A stretch of 64,000 bases of DNA from Anticarsia gemmatalis (GCF_050436995.1 NC_134775.1:3573124-3637123); one strand, 5' to 3'. Numbered from the stretch's first letter, positions 10,499-20,084 are shown. Numbers and translations: made by a program. Notes: generated by a model not told the origin, from the sequence alone.

Positions 10499-10893
10499 GT
10501 GGGGACCTAGTATGCAATGTTTTCAAAAACGTGAGTTTCACTGTTTCTGTAGCGCTACAGAAACAGTACTGGCGCTACTGTAGCGCTACCATGAGTTGGT
10601 AACTATAATCTCCCGGAGACACTGTAGTTCTCGTAAAACTCGAACAGCGCCTCTAGCGGATAGTTAAGGTACCAAAATTGCTACCATGGGTCGCCATATT
10701 TAATATCGTGTAGTTAAATTAAACAACAGTGAATGTAGATTGGCTTTGTCGTTCATTCTTTCCCTATTTGAGCCCACTGTTGTAGTTGCGTTCTCACGTT
10801 AACTACTCTAGTTTTTAACTACGCCAACTCATGGTAGGGCTACAGAAACAGTGAAACTCACGTTTTTGAAAACATTGCATACTAGGTCCCCAC
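10499..10893. repeat. Large palindrome with ~55-bp perfect arms around a MITE-like core
   Basis: The left arm (10499-10553) and right arm (10839-10893) are exact reverse complements over about 55 bp. They run from GTGGGGACCTAGTATGCAAT through AACGTGAGTTTCACTGTTTC to TGTAGC. Because the arms contain monomer box 1, this is a duplicated and inverted monomer start. The centre, about 10591-10836, has its own inverted ends (CCATGAGTTGGTAACTA / CCAACTCATGG) and looks like a short MITE. Confidence 0.7.
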
Positions 10894-11120
10894 AGTGGGA
10901 CCTCAACAGGTGTCCACCGCTACAAGCATATTTACAATACGCGCTCTATGTATGTGAGACTGAACCAATCACAGACGTGCCAAAGATAAGTGTGGGGCCC
11001 CACAAATGCATACACTTTGACCTACAAATTGAAATATGTACATTATTATGTGCACTTGGTTACTCTTGTCTAGTCCTCATGCTCTAGTTTCAGTTGCTAT
11101 GAAATGACGCAATCGCCGTC
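10850..11120. repeat. G4C4 inverted pair, unit 8
   Basis: Forward start CACGTTTTTGAAAACATTGC, exact GGGGCCCC at 10994-11001, and reverse arm TCATGCTCTAGTTTCAGTTG. The most complete outer end in the window follows: ATGAAATGACGCAATCGCCG, then TCTC, ~11098-11122. Confidence 0.7.
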
Positions 11121-11292
11121 TCTTCTATCTATTTTCCTTTTACAAGTAGCTACTTTTTTAATTGTATTATTTTTATCTATGAATTTAGCCTTTTTTATCT
11201 AGCCTCTTTCTGTGTACCACTGCTGGACAAAAGACTGGTTTAGTTAGTAGTTTCCCAGTCCCCTCGATTGCTTGCTGCTCAGGGCGAATGCG

Positions 11293-11473
11293 TGGTGTTG
11301 GGACGGGAAATGAAATACCGAACCGGTCATAAGATAGACTTCCAACTCAATGCCCTCCGTCTTTACATTTATTAAGTTTTATATGCTACAATGTACGTGA
11401 CATATTTCTTATATCTAACATCTTACATTATCTTAGCAACTACGTGATGTACGTGACTACACGCCACACTACA
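11293..11473 (-). repeat. Gypsy 3' LTR
   Basis: 181 bp, plus-strand TGGTGTTGGG at the left edge and CACACTACA at the right edge. It matches 16831-17011 at every base I compared. Confidence 0.92.
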
Positions 11474-11483
11474 CCACCACCCT
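11474..11483 (-). other. Gypsy polypurine tract
   Basis: On the minus strand AGGGTGGTGG lies immediately upstream of the 3' LTR start TGTAGTGTGG. This is the expected position of the plus-strand primer. Confidence 0.7.
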
Positions 11484-11531
11484 TAGAGAAAAACAAAATA
11501 AAATATAGATATATTTTTTTTTTTTTTTTTT

Positions 11532-14500
11532 TTACTTGTAGTACAGCTTAGTTCTATTCTTATGTACTAAATCAATTTTATTTTTTAACTTAACTCTAAC
11601 ATTTGGTGACTCATCACTAATAACTTCGAAAGGGCCATCATATATACAATCTAACTTACTGCCCGTTCCGTTCCTTACCAATATGAGATCACCTTTCTTA
11701 TAAACAATAGGATTTATATTCTTATCATAACAGTATTTTCTAGATATCTTACTAGCTATCAAATTATTTTTAGCATCAGCTTGAGCTCTTTGTAACCTGT
11801 ATTTAAATTGTAAAGGGTAGTTATCAAAATTATATAAAGGTTCTATACTTCCACCTTGCAAATTACTTGGCAATTTACATAATTTTCCAAAAACTAGCTC
11901 ATACGGTGTATACTTAGTTATGGTATTAACTGTTGTGTTGTATGAGAAACACCAGAATGGTAACCAAGCACTCCATGAAGATGTACTGTTGTTAGTTTGA
12001 ATTCTTAAGTAAGCGCCTAAAGTTTTATGGACATTTTCCAATGAACCAATACTTTCATGATGATATGCCGTAGATTGTAATTTAGTGATGCCTAAAATAT
12101 CACATAATTCTACCATTACTCTAGAAATAAATTCGGTACCCCTATCTGTCGCTATTGCTTTAGGTATTCCGTACCTTAAAATAAAATTTTCTGCTAACGC
12201 TCTTGCTACCTCATTTGCAGACTTGTTTTTTAAAGGATAAGCCTCTACAAACTTGGTAAGCTCACATTGCAAAGTCAATATGTAAACATTTCCATTGTCA
12301 TCTTTATCAAACGGTCCTACCAAATCTAAATAAATCTTTTCAAAGGACGAAGATGCAGTAGATGTTATTGTCATCGGTTCTTTCGTATTTTTGTAATACT
12401 TTTGCGTCTGACACTTATCACATTTACGAACGTATTCAGTCACATCCTTCTCAATAGATGGCCAATAGTAATACTTTTTTATATTATTCACCATCCTACG
12501 TATTCCTGCATGACCACTTGTGGGCAAAATATGGAAATCATTCAACATAATCTTTTTTTCATCCCTTCCTTCTATCTTGCGTACATTCGCTACTACACAA
12601 ACTTTAAAATCTCCACAAATTGAATCATTATTCTCCTCTATATACTGTGCCAATTCTTTTATAAGTTGCATATTATAACAATATTTCAAAATAAACACTT
12701 CTTTTAGGCCTTTCTCTATACAAAAACTAACTATGTCTTTCGATAACTCGTCTCGCGATGAAACCGATAAAGATTCATAGTTTATATAAATACTCGAGTT
12801 TTCTGGCACATACATTAATACATTGCGCGACTTAGAAAATATTTTTGTACAATCCTTGCTACGTAACAATTTTTCCCACGTCTTCGAACAAATTTGAACT
12901 AGTTCAGTGTCATGTCCTTGTTTCTTAAGAACTTCTACAATCCTAGGGTGATCAGTCCTAACAATCGCAGAATCTTTATCACGAATATCCGGGGTTTGTA
13001 CACTCTTATATTGAGCTCTAGTCATCACATTTATAGTCTTTTCTCGCATTGTTTTTAAATCATTACTAGAAATGACAATCCTAGATAATGCATCTGCCAA
13101 CACATTTTCCTTCCCCCTCACATATTCTACCTCAAAGTCGTACTCTTCTAAGCTAAGACGAAATTTAGTTAACCTACTCGATGGATCTGTCATACTAAAC
13201 AAGTATAAAAGTGGGCGATGATCCGTTTTTACAACGAATTTCCTACCGTATAAATATGGTCTGAAGTACTTAATTGACCAAACTATAGCTAATAACTCCT
13301 TCTCTATTATCGGATAATTTAATTCGCTTTTCCCTAAAGATCTACTAGCATATGCTATAGGTTTTCCGTTACTATTACACAAAACACTACCTATTGCATA
13401 CCCTGAACTATCAGTTTGTAAAGTAAAAGTGTTGTTATCCGAAAAATCTGGAAAATCTAAAACTGGTGGGTTCATTAACGCCTCTTTGAGTAATAAAAAT
13501 GACTTTTCGCATACATCGTTCCAATCGAACACAACATTTCTCCTGCATAATTTATTCATTGGAATAACAATACTCGCAAAGTTGGGTATGAATTTCCTAT
13601 AGTAATTAGCAAACGCCACGAAACGCTTTAATTCGTCACCCGTACATGGACGCGGATAATTTTTCATAACTGCTACTTTCTCTGGATCCGGTAAAATACC
13701 TTCTGACGAAATAACATGCCCCAAGTAAAGTATCTGCCTCTTTAGAAATTCGCATTTAGATGGGTTTAACTTAAGGTTTACTTTTCTTAAACGCGAAAAT
13801 ACAGAAATTAGGTTACGGTTATGCATATCCAAATTTCGGCCAAATATAATCAAATCATCCAAATATATCAAGCATTTATCATAATTCAGTCCTGACATGG
13901 CTATGGTCATCATTCGACTAAAAGAACTCGGGCTTATCTTCAGTCCCATCGGTAATCTACACATTTGGTACTGTCCCTTGTCTGTAGTGAACGCTGTACA
14001 CTTTCTACTGCTTTCCTGAAGTGTACATTGATAGTACGATTGTGATAGGTCGCAATGACTAAACAGCATAGCCCCTGACAACGAGTCCAAAATTTCGTTA
14101 ATATTGGGCAATGGAAACTTATCATCTTGAATCTTTTCATTCAACTGCCTATAGTCTACTACTACCCGCCATTTTTTCTCACCGTTTTTCCCTGCCTTCT
14201 TCGGAACAATGAAAACAGGACTAGACCATTCACTAACCGTTTCCTCAATGATATTATTATTTAACATTTCCTGAATCTGCCTATCAACCTCTCTTTTCTG
14301 TGCATAGGGTATCCTATACTGCTTCCTGTAAACCGGTGTGCAATTCTCCTTCAATCTAATTGACTGGTTATATATATTTGTGACAGTCAATTTGTCCCCG
14401 GGTAAATGAAAAATATCAGAATATTTTGCACATATTTGCTCAATCGACAACCGTTCCTCGGGGTTTAAATAATCTAATTTAAGCAAAGAAAATACTTCCT

Positions 14501-15197
14501 TAACGCGTTCTACATCTATTTCTGGCTCACTAAAGAAACAATAGTCATAATCGCTTAAAGGATGCACCTCTATATTCGACATAGAACAGACAACTTCTTC
14601 GGAAGTTGTATTCATTATTTTAACGGGTATAACCCCATCTCTAGGTTTGGCAATTACACTAGCTAAAAACACGCCTTTGCATAACTCTTTCCTCATCACT
14701 ACACACTCCTCGGTTCTGTTGACCGGAAAATATTTTACCATCTCGCATCGCGGAGAAATAGTTAAAGAATAATCATAATACTTAAGTGGCATTGAAATAG
14801 TACTTCCAGTACATTTTTTGAGAGACAACTCGTTCTCCGAAAAATCTATAACACCTTTATACTTTTGCAAAAAATCCTGACCTAATAAACCTACAGATTT
14901 GCATGGCAAAGTGGCAAAAACATGAAATTTATGTGTAAATGAGTACTGTTTGTACCTTAACTGTAAGTAAATATAACCTAATGCCTGTAAACTACCTCCT
15001 ACACCATTAATTACCATTTTTTCCTTAATTATCTTATGACATAAAGAATTTAACTGTAAGAAATCATTTTTAATAGCTGATATCGACGCACCCGTGTCGA
15101 CTAACCATTCCGTATCTACATTATTTACTAAAAAATTAACCCAATTTATACTATTACAAGCTAAAATATGCTTAGACACGAAAAAACTGACCTGCAC
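11532..15197 (-). CDS. pol: Gypsy Pol polyprotein, 1221 codons
   Basis: Domains in order: aspartic protease with LVDTGASIS (residues ~32-40), reverse transcriptase with catalytic YLDD (~444-447) after the FSHCDLSQSYYQ region, RNase H with LQTDSSGYAIGS (~592) and VKTDHRPLLYLF, and integrase. The integrase zinc module has His at ~SGHAGIRR and Cys at CDKCQ. Its catalytic residues lie in YLDLVGPFD, AIATDRGTEF and GSLENVHKTL. The frame is intact. Its first codon is GTG at 15195-15197, directly preceded by an in-frame TAA, and gag overlaps it by 26 bp. Pol must therefore be reached by a +1 (or -2) shift or by splicing, not by its own ATG. The protein copies element RNA and inserts the cDNA. Confidence 0.93.
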   Translation of the reverse strand: MQVSFFVSKHILACNSINWVNFLVNNVDTEWLVDTGASISAIKNDFLQLNSLCHKIIKEKMVINGVGGSLQALGYIYLQLRYKQYSFTHKFHVFATLPCKSVGLLGQDFLQKYKGVIDFSENELSLKKCTGSTISMPLKYYDYSLTISPRCEMVKYFPVNRTEECVVMRKELCKGVFLASVIAKPRDGVIPVKIMNTTSEEVVCSMSNIEVHPLSDYDYCFFSEPEIDVERVKEVFSLLKLDYLNPEERLSIEQICAKYSDIFHLPGDKLTVTNIYNQSIRLKENCTPVYRKQYRIPYAQKREVDRQIQEMLNNNIIEETVSEWSSPVFIVPKKAGKNGEKKWRVVVDYRQLNEKIQDDKFPLPNINEILDSLSGAMLFSHCDLSQSYYQCTLQESSRKCTAFTTDKGQYQMCRLPMGLKISPSSFSRMMTIAMSGLNYDKCLIYLDDLIIFGRNLDMHNRNLISVFSRLRKVNLKLNPSKCEFLKRQILYLGHVISSEGILPDPEKVAVMKNYPRPCTGDELKRFVAFANYYRKFIPNFASIVIPMNKLCRRNVVFDWNDVCEKSFLLLKEALMNPPVLDFPDFSDNNTFTLQTDSSGYAIGSVLCNSNGKPIAYASRSLGKSELNYPIIEKELLAIVWSIKYFRPYLYGRKFVVKTDHRPLLYLFSMTDPSSRLTKFRLSLEEYDFEVEYVRGKENVLADALSRIVISSNDLKTMREKTINVMTRAQYKSVQTPDIRDKDSAIVRTDHPRIVEVLKKQGHDTELVQICSKTWEKLLRSKDCTKIFSKSRNVLMYVPENSSIYINYESLSVSSRDELSKDIVSFCIEKGLKEVFILKYCYNMQLIKELAQYIEENNDSICGDFKVCVVANVRKIEGRDEKKIMLNDFHILPTSGHAGIRRMVNNIKKYYYWPSIEKDVTEYVRKCDKCQTQKYYKNTKEPMTITSTASSSFEKIYLDLVGPFDKDDNGNVYILTLQCELTKFVEAYPLKNKSANEVARALAENFILRYGIPKAIATDRGTEFISRVMVELCDILGITKLQSTAYHHESIGSLENVHKTLGAYLRIQTNNSTSSWSAWLPFWCFSYNTTVNTITKYTPYELVFGKLCKLPSNLQGGSIEPLYNFDNYPLQFKYRLQRAQADAKNNLIASKISRKYCYDKNINPIVYKKGDLILVRNGTGSKLDCIYDGPFEVISDESPNVRVKLKNKIDLVHKNRTKLYYK

Positions 15198-16332
15198 TTA
15201 CATGTTCGGCATTGCCGCATTGTGCACTTGACATTGAATTATTTTCACCTGACGTATGCCCCATTTGCTCAATGCATGCTATATGCCGTCGGTTTTGCTG
15301 ACTAAGCCGGCCGCGATAATTATTATGTCTTACATCACGACCGCGCGTATTGTTATTATAAAACCCTACGTGCTTATTATCTTGCCTATGGAACGTGCGC
15401 GCTGGCGATCGCGTTCTTTGGACAAAATTATCCCGTATCTTATGCGAAACGTGTGAATATCCACGACTTCCGCTTTTACCAAAACATGGTTTAGATTTGA
15501 ATTGACGTTGGAATGTGTTAATTTGTCCTACTAACGTACACCTTTCGTCTTCCGCTACCCTAATCGCGTCTTTCAACGATGTTAAATTCCGAGCCGTAAT
15601 AATTGTACCTAATCGGTGATCGCGAAGACCATCTGCGAATTTTTTAATAGCATATTTCTCGTTCAAGGGATGTAGTATTTTGTATGCATCTTGATTCTCC
15701 CCTGCTTGAGAAATCGTCAAATCAGTCATTAATTTTTCAATTTCGGCACCGTAACTGGAAATTGACCTATCGCACTGCCTAACACGAGCGAGTTTCGCTT
15801 GAATCGCTACGTCGGACTTCACAGTTAACAAATGTTTCTTCATATCAGACAAAAGACTCTCAACCGATACGTAATTTGAACACAAACGCATTTTAGCTGC
15901 GGCTGATAACCTAGTGCTCAGAACAAACTTAATCAAAAGTACCCTATCGCTATCTTTCAGCATGGAACTATATAATTCAATAGCATCTATTAAGTCTTGG
16001 GTCATTTGTTCATCTCCATTCATTTTTGGGAGTAGGCTAACCGCAGTTTTCAAGGAGAAGTTCTCGGACTCCATTTTGGCGTCTAATGTACTTCTATGTT
16101 CAAATTTAATTGTGTTCTGATAGATATCTTCTATTTTATGTATCAATTGCGTTAGTTCTTCGGAAAATTTATCTACATTCGAAATAACAATTTTAAATTT
16201 GTTATAAAGAGCTCGCACTTCGTTAATCTTACACTCAAAATTTTTACCTTGCCTTCTAGTTGGGCCTAACTTAACTATATACTCTCTCAATAACTTAATT
16301 TGTATGAATATTGACGTTAACTCTATTTCCAT
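15172..16332 (-). CDS. gag: Gypsy Gag, about 386 aa
   Basis: I start the frame at the first ATG, 16330-16332. The open frame extends to 16365 but with only a TTG there. The sequence is helical with charged heptads at the N-terminus. A capsid-like block follows (LLPKMNGDEQMTQDLIDAIE, then VRQCDRSISSYGAEIEKLM and FADGLRDHRLGTIITARN, residues ~115-265). The C-terminus is Arg/Asn-rich (SRGYSHVSHKIRDNFVQR, then YRGRLSQQNRRH). I see no CCHC knuckle, so RNA binding probably uses the basic tail. It ends at 15172 inside pol, where TTTTTT precedes CGTGTCTAA, a possible shift site. In these elements gag forms the particle that holds the RNA. Confidence 0.85.
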   Translation of the reverse strand: MEIELTSIFIQIKLLREYIVKLGPTRRQGKNFECKINEVRALYNKFKIVISNVDKFSEELTQLIHKIEDIYQNTIKFEHRSTLDAKMESENFSLKTAVSLLPKMNGDEQMTQDLIDAIELYSSMLKDSDRVLLIKFVLSTRLSAAAKMRLCSNYVSVESLLSDMKKHLLTVKSDVAIQAKLARVRQCDRSISSYGAEIEKLMTDLTISQAGENQDAYKILHPLNEKYAIKKFADGLRDHRLGTIITARNLTSLKDAIRVAEDERCTLVGQINTFQRQFKSKPCFGKSGSRGYSHVSHKIRDNFVQRTRSPARTFHRQDNKHVGFYNNNTRGRDVRHNNYRGRLSQQNRRHIACIEQMGHTSGENNSMSSAQCGNAEHVSAGQFFRV

Positions 16333-16463
16333 TGAACTAATTTTATAAAATACGTATACCGACAATCAATGAAAGAAACAAAGAGAAAAATAATAACTAA
16401 AATCCTTAAACATTTAAGCAACTGCACTTACTAATCACTTCTTGGCTTTGACTGGCATCTTCT

Positions 16464-16700
16464 TCAGGCTTGTACTGCGCGGGCAACTTCTCTCCGATTG
16501 ATCTCCTGCTGGATCCAACTGCTGTGGCATCTCTTGTAAAAGTACGCCCCCAGGCCTACCACGACGACTCCGAAACAGACGGCGATAAATAACAACGTCG
16601 TGTGCACCTGTGACATTTGCTGGCTCACAGACGCTCCGTTTGATCCTCCAGAAGCCGTTTGGGCGATGATCACCTCTTCCTTTGAAGATGATCCTCCCAT
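16464..16700 (-). CDS. Small predicted N-myristoylated single-span membrane protein (ORF0) in the Gypsy leader
   Basis: The first ATG of the frame is at 16698-16700, giving 78 aa. Upstream in-frame codons reach 16727 but lack an ATG. The protein starts MGGSSSKEE, which fits the N-myristoylation pattern (Gly2, Ser6). A Ser/Gln-rich stretch follows, then a hydrophobic segment of about 22 residues (LLFIAVCFGVVVVGLGAYFY). It ends with a basic Cys-containing tail (KRCHSSWIQQEINRREVARA). It lies between the primer-binding site and gag. I recognise no family. Membrane targeting is inferred from the lipidation motif plus the hydrophobic span. It might anchor particles or modify host membranes, but nothing in the sequence proves this. 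Confidence 0.55.
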   Translation of the reverse strand: MGGSSSKEEVIIAQTASGGSNGASVSQQMSQVHTTLLFIAVCFGVVVVGLGAYFYKRCHSSWIQQEINRREVARAVQA

Positions 16701-16811
16701 AGTGGTAGACGAAATCCTCTTCTTCACTTACATGCCGATTGTTTGCCTGTTGGTTTCTTCATTGGTAGAGCGGGCGCGCAGCAGAGCTCGATCGGGTTAC
16801 GCAGTCCCGTT

Positions 16812-16828
16812 CAGTGGCAGGGTCGCCA
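16812..16828 (-). other. Gypsy primer-binding site
   Basis: Two bases inside the 5' LTR edge the minus strand reads TGGCGACCCTGCCACTG. TGGCG-type starts are complementary to tRNA 3' ends ending CCA. I do not assign the tRNA. Confidence 0.7.
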
Positions 16829-16830
16829 TG

Positions 16831-17011
16831 TGGTGTTGGGACGGGAAATGAAATACCGAACCGGTCATAAGATAGACTTCCAACTCAATGCCCTCCGTCT
16901 TTACATTTATTAAGTTTTATATGCTACAATGTACGTGACATATTTCTTATATCTAACATCTTACATTATCTTAGCAACTACGTGATGTACGTGACTACAC
17001 GCCACACTACA
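16831..17011 (-). repeat. Gypsy 5' LTR
   Basis: 181 bp, identical to 11293-11473. On the minus strand it runs TGTAGTGTGG to CCCAACACCA. Confidence 0.92.
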
Positions 17012-17274
17012 GTCTGCCCGTCCAAGTCGTCCCGCCGTTGCCAATTTAGACTAATAATAAAAAACCTTAGCGGGAAATCAAACAGATCATAATCAATAAA
17101 ATTGTAACGCTGGTTTAGAAAGCTTTTAACAATATTTTTTTAACTCTTAAATAAAAATGTTAATGTCAACAGAAATAATTATAATGTCATTATCATTCCA
17201 CTTAGTTTACATCCACTAATAACAATCTCTAACTTTTTCTCTGCAGTGTCCTTTACTATCGTTGGGACATAGAA

Positions 17275-17525
17275 AATATCACGTTTTACAAAACATTGAG
17301 CAATAGTATAGCAAAGGTCACTAAGAGATGCAGCTGTCAAATGAATTTATGGGCGGGGCCCCAGCCCCTGTCCATCATGATTAATATTTACTTGTGTGTG
17401 CATGTGATGCGGTGTCAGTGGCTAAGCTTGTCACAGAATGCAGCACGCCCAAAAGAGGTGGGGGCCCCATATAAGTTTGCGTATTGTATGGTTTCACTTC
17501 ACACACTCAAGGTCATTTAAACTTT
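17275..17525. repeat. G4C4 unit 9 with two GGGGCCCC cores
   Basis: Forward start CACGTTTTACAAAACATTGA, then box-2 remnant and AAGAG. Octamers at 17355-17362 and 17461-17468 belong to facing monomers. The upstream flank (GTTGGGACATAGAAAATATC) resembles that of unit 17 at 28.08 kb (TTTTGGGACATAAAAAATAG), so the two are paralogous. Confidence 0.68.
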
Positions 17526-17624
17526 TATCCGCCTCTGTGTCGTATCTATCAAAATATTGCTGTAGCAATCACTTCCCGCATCACTCGCAGGATTTTTCCT
17601 GTGCGATATTGTTGAGTTAAGAGG

Positions 17625-17678
17625 TAAGTCTTTATGAAGCCTAGCATACATAGGTATGCTAGGCTTTATAAAGACTTA
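17625..17678. repeat. 25-bp-arm hairpin
   Basis: TAAGTCTTTATGAAGCCTAG and CATAC pair with GTATG and CTAGGCTTTATAAAGACTTA around a 4-nt loop ATAG (17650-17653), with one mismatch. It would make a stable RNA stem or cruciform. Confidence 0.75.
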
Positions 17679-17934
17679 GACTAGACTAGACTTAGACTTG
17701 TCGTCTTTGCGTCATCTTTTTTACCACTTTGGTATAGATGTTGTTTAGATGTATTTTCATTAGTTTACTGCTTCTTTATTAATAGGAAAAGTTGTTCAAA
17801 AGTCACTAAAAATAATTTCATAAATTTGTTTATTTGAAAATAATTCAGGAGCAGTCCGTGGCAGTTCTTAAAGTAATAACGTAGAATAAAATAAAGACAA
17901 TTTCACCTTAGATTGATTTTCTTATGGCTCGTTT

Positions 17935-18135
17935 GTTACGTTTTCCAAAATATTGGCTACTAGAACATCAGATGCGGCCAAGAGACACTTTGGTCAACAT
18001 CCGCGGATGATACACAAACGATTTCAACCGAACACTAACACATACTCACACATGTGCATCGATGGGGACCCGCCTCTAACGTCACGTTTTCCGCACTATT
18101 GGATACTAAAATATCAGAAATCAGCAAGAGATAAT
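17935..18135 (+). repeat. G4C4 unit 10: two forward monomers
   Basis: Starts TTACGTTTTCCAAAATATTG and GTCACGTTTTCCGCACTATT at ~17936 and 18081, 145 bp apart. Both have CTA..ATCAGA..AAGAGA. The centre has decayed to GATGGGGACCCGCCTCTAAC. Confidence 0.65.
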
Positions 18136-18379
18136 TGTAAAGGTCTAATCTTACTGTTAAAGTTTTTAATCGGCTGTTAAGAAAAACATGCAGTAAGGAT
18201 TTTTTTTGATGAACTATAGTTTTGGTGATTTACTTTTAATTTCAAAACTGTTAATAGAGAGATAGATAGCAGAAAAATATGTTGCACTCGCTATACCTTC
18301 TCTTGTAAATTGTTTTTTTTGTCGTGTGTAGCTTGTTTGTCGTATAGTTGATATATACAAATTATACATTTTGGTAGAA

Positions 18380-18560
18380 GTCACGTTTTCCAAAACATTG
18401 GTAACTAGGATACCAAAAGTCTGAAGAGTTTTTCATACATCACAGCTAGGCTGTGAGTGTCCACCAGCATGCACTAGTGTGCCGTGTGCATCTACACATG
18501 TGGAACCCCGCCTATAACTATCTGTTTATATGCATGTGTTGTGTTTGAGCTCGGTTTGGA
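18380..18560 (+). repeat. G4C4 unit 11, forward monomer
   Basis: CACGTTTTCCAAAACATTGG, TAACTAGGATACCAAAAG, GAAGAG, then GTGTGCATCTACACATGTGG and AACCCCGCCTATAA. It is most similar to unit 18 at 30.68 kb, including CACTAGTGTGC and TGCATGTGTTGTGT flanks. Confidence 0.68.
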
Positions 18561-18851
18561 ATAGTTAGCCAAAATATGAGATATCCGGGACGAAAAAACA
18601 AAAATAATCAATTTTCAACAATAGTAGGTTTTTGTCATCATATTTTTTACTCAACAGTTCTTATTTTACCTGAATAAAAAAGTGAAAAGGATAAAGGAGA
18701 AAATTAACCAGACCATATAATTCTCTTATTTAAAATTATTAGATTATTAGATGGTCAATTTAATACAATAGTAAACTAATTGTAAAACTCATTATTTTAG
18801 AATAAATACAGATTTATACGTTAAGTTTAATAAATAAAGGAATCCCCTTAA

Positions 18852-19095
18852 TCTATACTAATATTATAAAGCTGAAGAGTTTGTTTGTTTGTTTGTTTGT
18901 ACGCGCTAATCTCAGGAACTACTGGTCCGATTTGAAAAATTCTTACAGTGTTAGATAGCCCATTTATCGAGGAAGGCTATAGGCTATATATCACGCTACG
19001 ACCAAAAGGAGCAGAGTACCAGTGAAAAATGTAACAAAAACGGGGAAAATTTTGTCTCTCTTATGTGACGAAGCGAAGTTGCGCGGGTCAGCTAG
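18852..19095 (+). mobile_element. Nonautonomous Helitron, Lep1 type
   Basis: Begins TCTATACTAATATTATAAAG, contains (GTTT)n and GAACTACTGGTCCGATTTGA, and ends GTTGCGCGGGTCAGCTAG. That is the TC start and CTAG end, before a T, expected of Helitrons. It has no ORF. Further copies lie at 32.6, 33.1-33.6, 50.0, 51.0-53.8 and 54.3 kb. Confidence 0.85.
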
Positions 19096-19304
19096 TTAAA
19101 AATACATCACTAGTCTTTCTTATGCACAGGTACCTAGTTTCTAACATTAGGTAAAGACCTACTCACGGTATACTACGGTACGACGGACCCGATCAAAATT
19201 TAAACTCGTCAAGTATTTCTTAATAGGCATTAAGTTGTCTACCTGTTCTATAAAACATAACGCAGGTAAAATATATTTTATAGTCACTGTATGAGCGTGG
19301 GAAC

Positions 19305-19455
19305 CAGTGCCGCAACGTCACGTGTTTCAAAACATTTGACACTAGGATATCAGGAGCTACCAAGAGTCCTGAGTATAGCTGGCTGTATCTTTCTGCATTC
19401 AATGTCTGCAGTTGTGATGGGGCCCCGCCCATTAATCTGAATGTGTATGTGTTGC
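19305..19455 (+). repeat. G4C4 unit 12, forward monomer
   Basis: GTCACGTGTTTCAAAACATT, GACACTAGGATATCAGGAGC, TACCAAGAG, then GGGGCCCC at 19419-19426 with CGCCCATTAA. Its closest relative is unit 20 at 32.1 kb (shared GTGGGAACC lead and CATTCAATGT..TGCAGTTGT). Confidence 0.7.
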
Positions 19456-19928
19456 TAAGATAATATAATTAGCTATTGGGAAGGATACCTAGTTTTATAG
19501 ACGTACATATAAGATCGCGTCTTTTCTTATGAATGTACAATAAAAAAAACACAGAAACACACAGAACATCGCTTGCTACCACGATCCCTAAAAACTTATT
19601 TTGTTTCATTCATATCCAATACTTACAACGTTCAATACAGGAAGAGAAGATTAACCATCGTATTTACAAGAAATAGCATTACAACTCTATGTACTACCGT
19701 TGACATAGCACTTTGATATTTAGTTACTAACAGTAGATAAAAAGGTACTTTTTAAATAATGAACGAAGTATGTAAAAAATAAAACATTATTGCACATCGT
19801 TACAAATGGAACGTATCTCGATCTCAATTGCAGGTATCACCAAGTACGTTACGTACCTAACAAATACCAAAATACGGCTTTATTGATTAAAACTTTCTAA
19901 GGTAATGATATCTCATTAATTTCCTTAC
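19456..19928. other. AT-rich spacer
   Basis: No supported feature. CTTGCTACCACGATCCCTAA near 19570-19590 is a weak trace of the LINE 3' end seen at 31.8 and 48.1 kb. Confidence 0.4.
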
Positions 19929-20045
19929 GGCCTCCGTGGCGAAGTGGTCAAGGTGGTTGCCACGTTAATACCAGTGCGTCGGGAGGACGTGGGTTCATTC
20001 TTGGTGTCCGTTGTTCGTATGTTTGTAAAAGTCAGCGCAAAGAAA
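19929..20045 (+). mobile_element. tRNA-derived SINE fragment
   Basis: CCTCCGTGGCGAAGTGGTCA (A-box region), CGGGAGGACGTGGGTTCATT (decayed B box) and GTGTCCGTTGTTCGTATG match the reverse complement of the SINE at 31.2-31.4 kb. The tail is lost and G4C4 unit 13 follows. Confidence 0.7.
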
Positions 20046-20084
20046 AATAACATCTGTCATTATAGTTGCAAACAGAGGGGTAAC

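Larger units (their letters stand above)
11293..17011 (-). mobile_element. Ty3/Gypsy LTR retrotransposon with identical LTRs (minus strand)
   Basis: Two 181-bp LTRs (11293-11473 and 16831-17011) are identical by eye and have TG...CA ends. The internal region reads on the minus strand. The primer-binding site abuts the right LTR, followed by a small membrane-protein ORF, gag, pol, and a purine tract beside the left LTR. Gag and pol frames are long and unbroken. Identical LTRs mean recent insertion. The 4-5 bp outside the two LTRs (TGCG on the left, GTCT on the right) do not match, so the target duplication is missing. There is no env-like ORF. Confidence 0.92.

Noticed and set aside
11293..17011. 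Env gene or infectious-retrovirus organisation in the Gypsy element
   Set aside because: No ORF of env size lies between pol and the 3' LTR, where only ~58 bp remain. The small leader ORF is not env-like.
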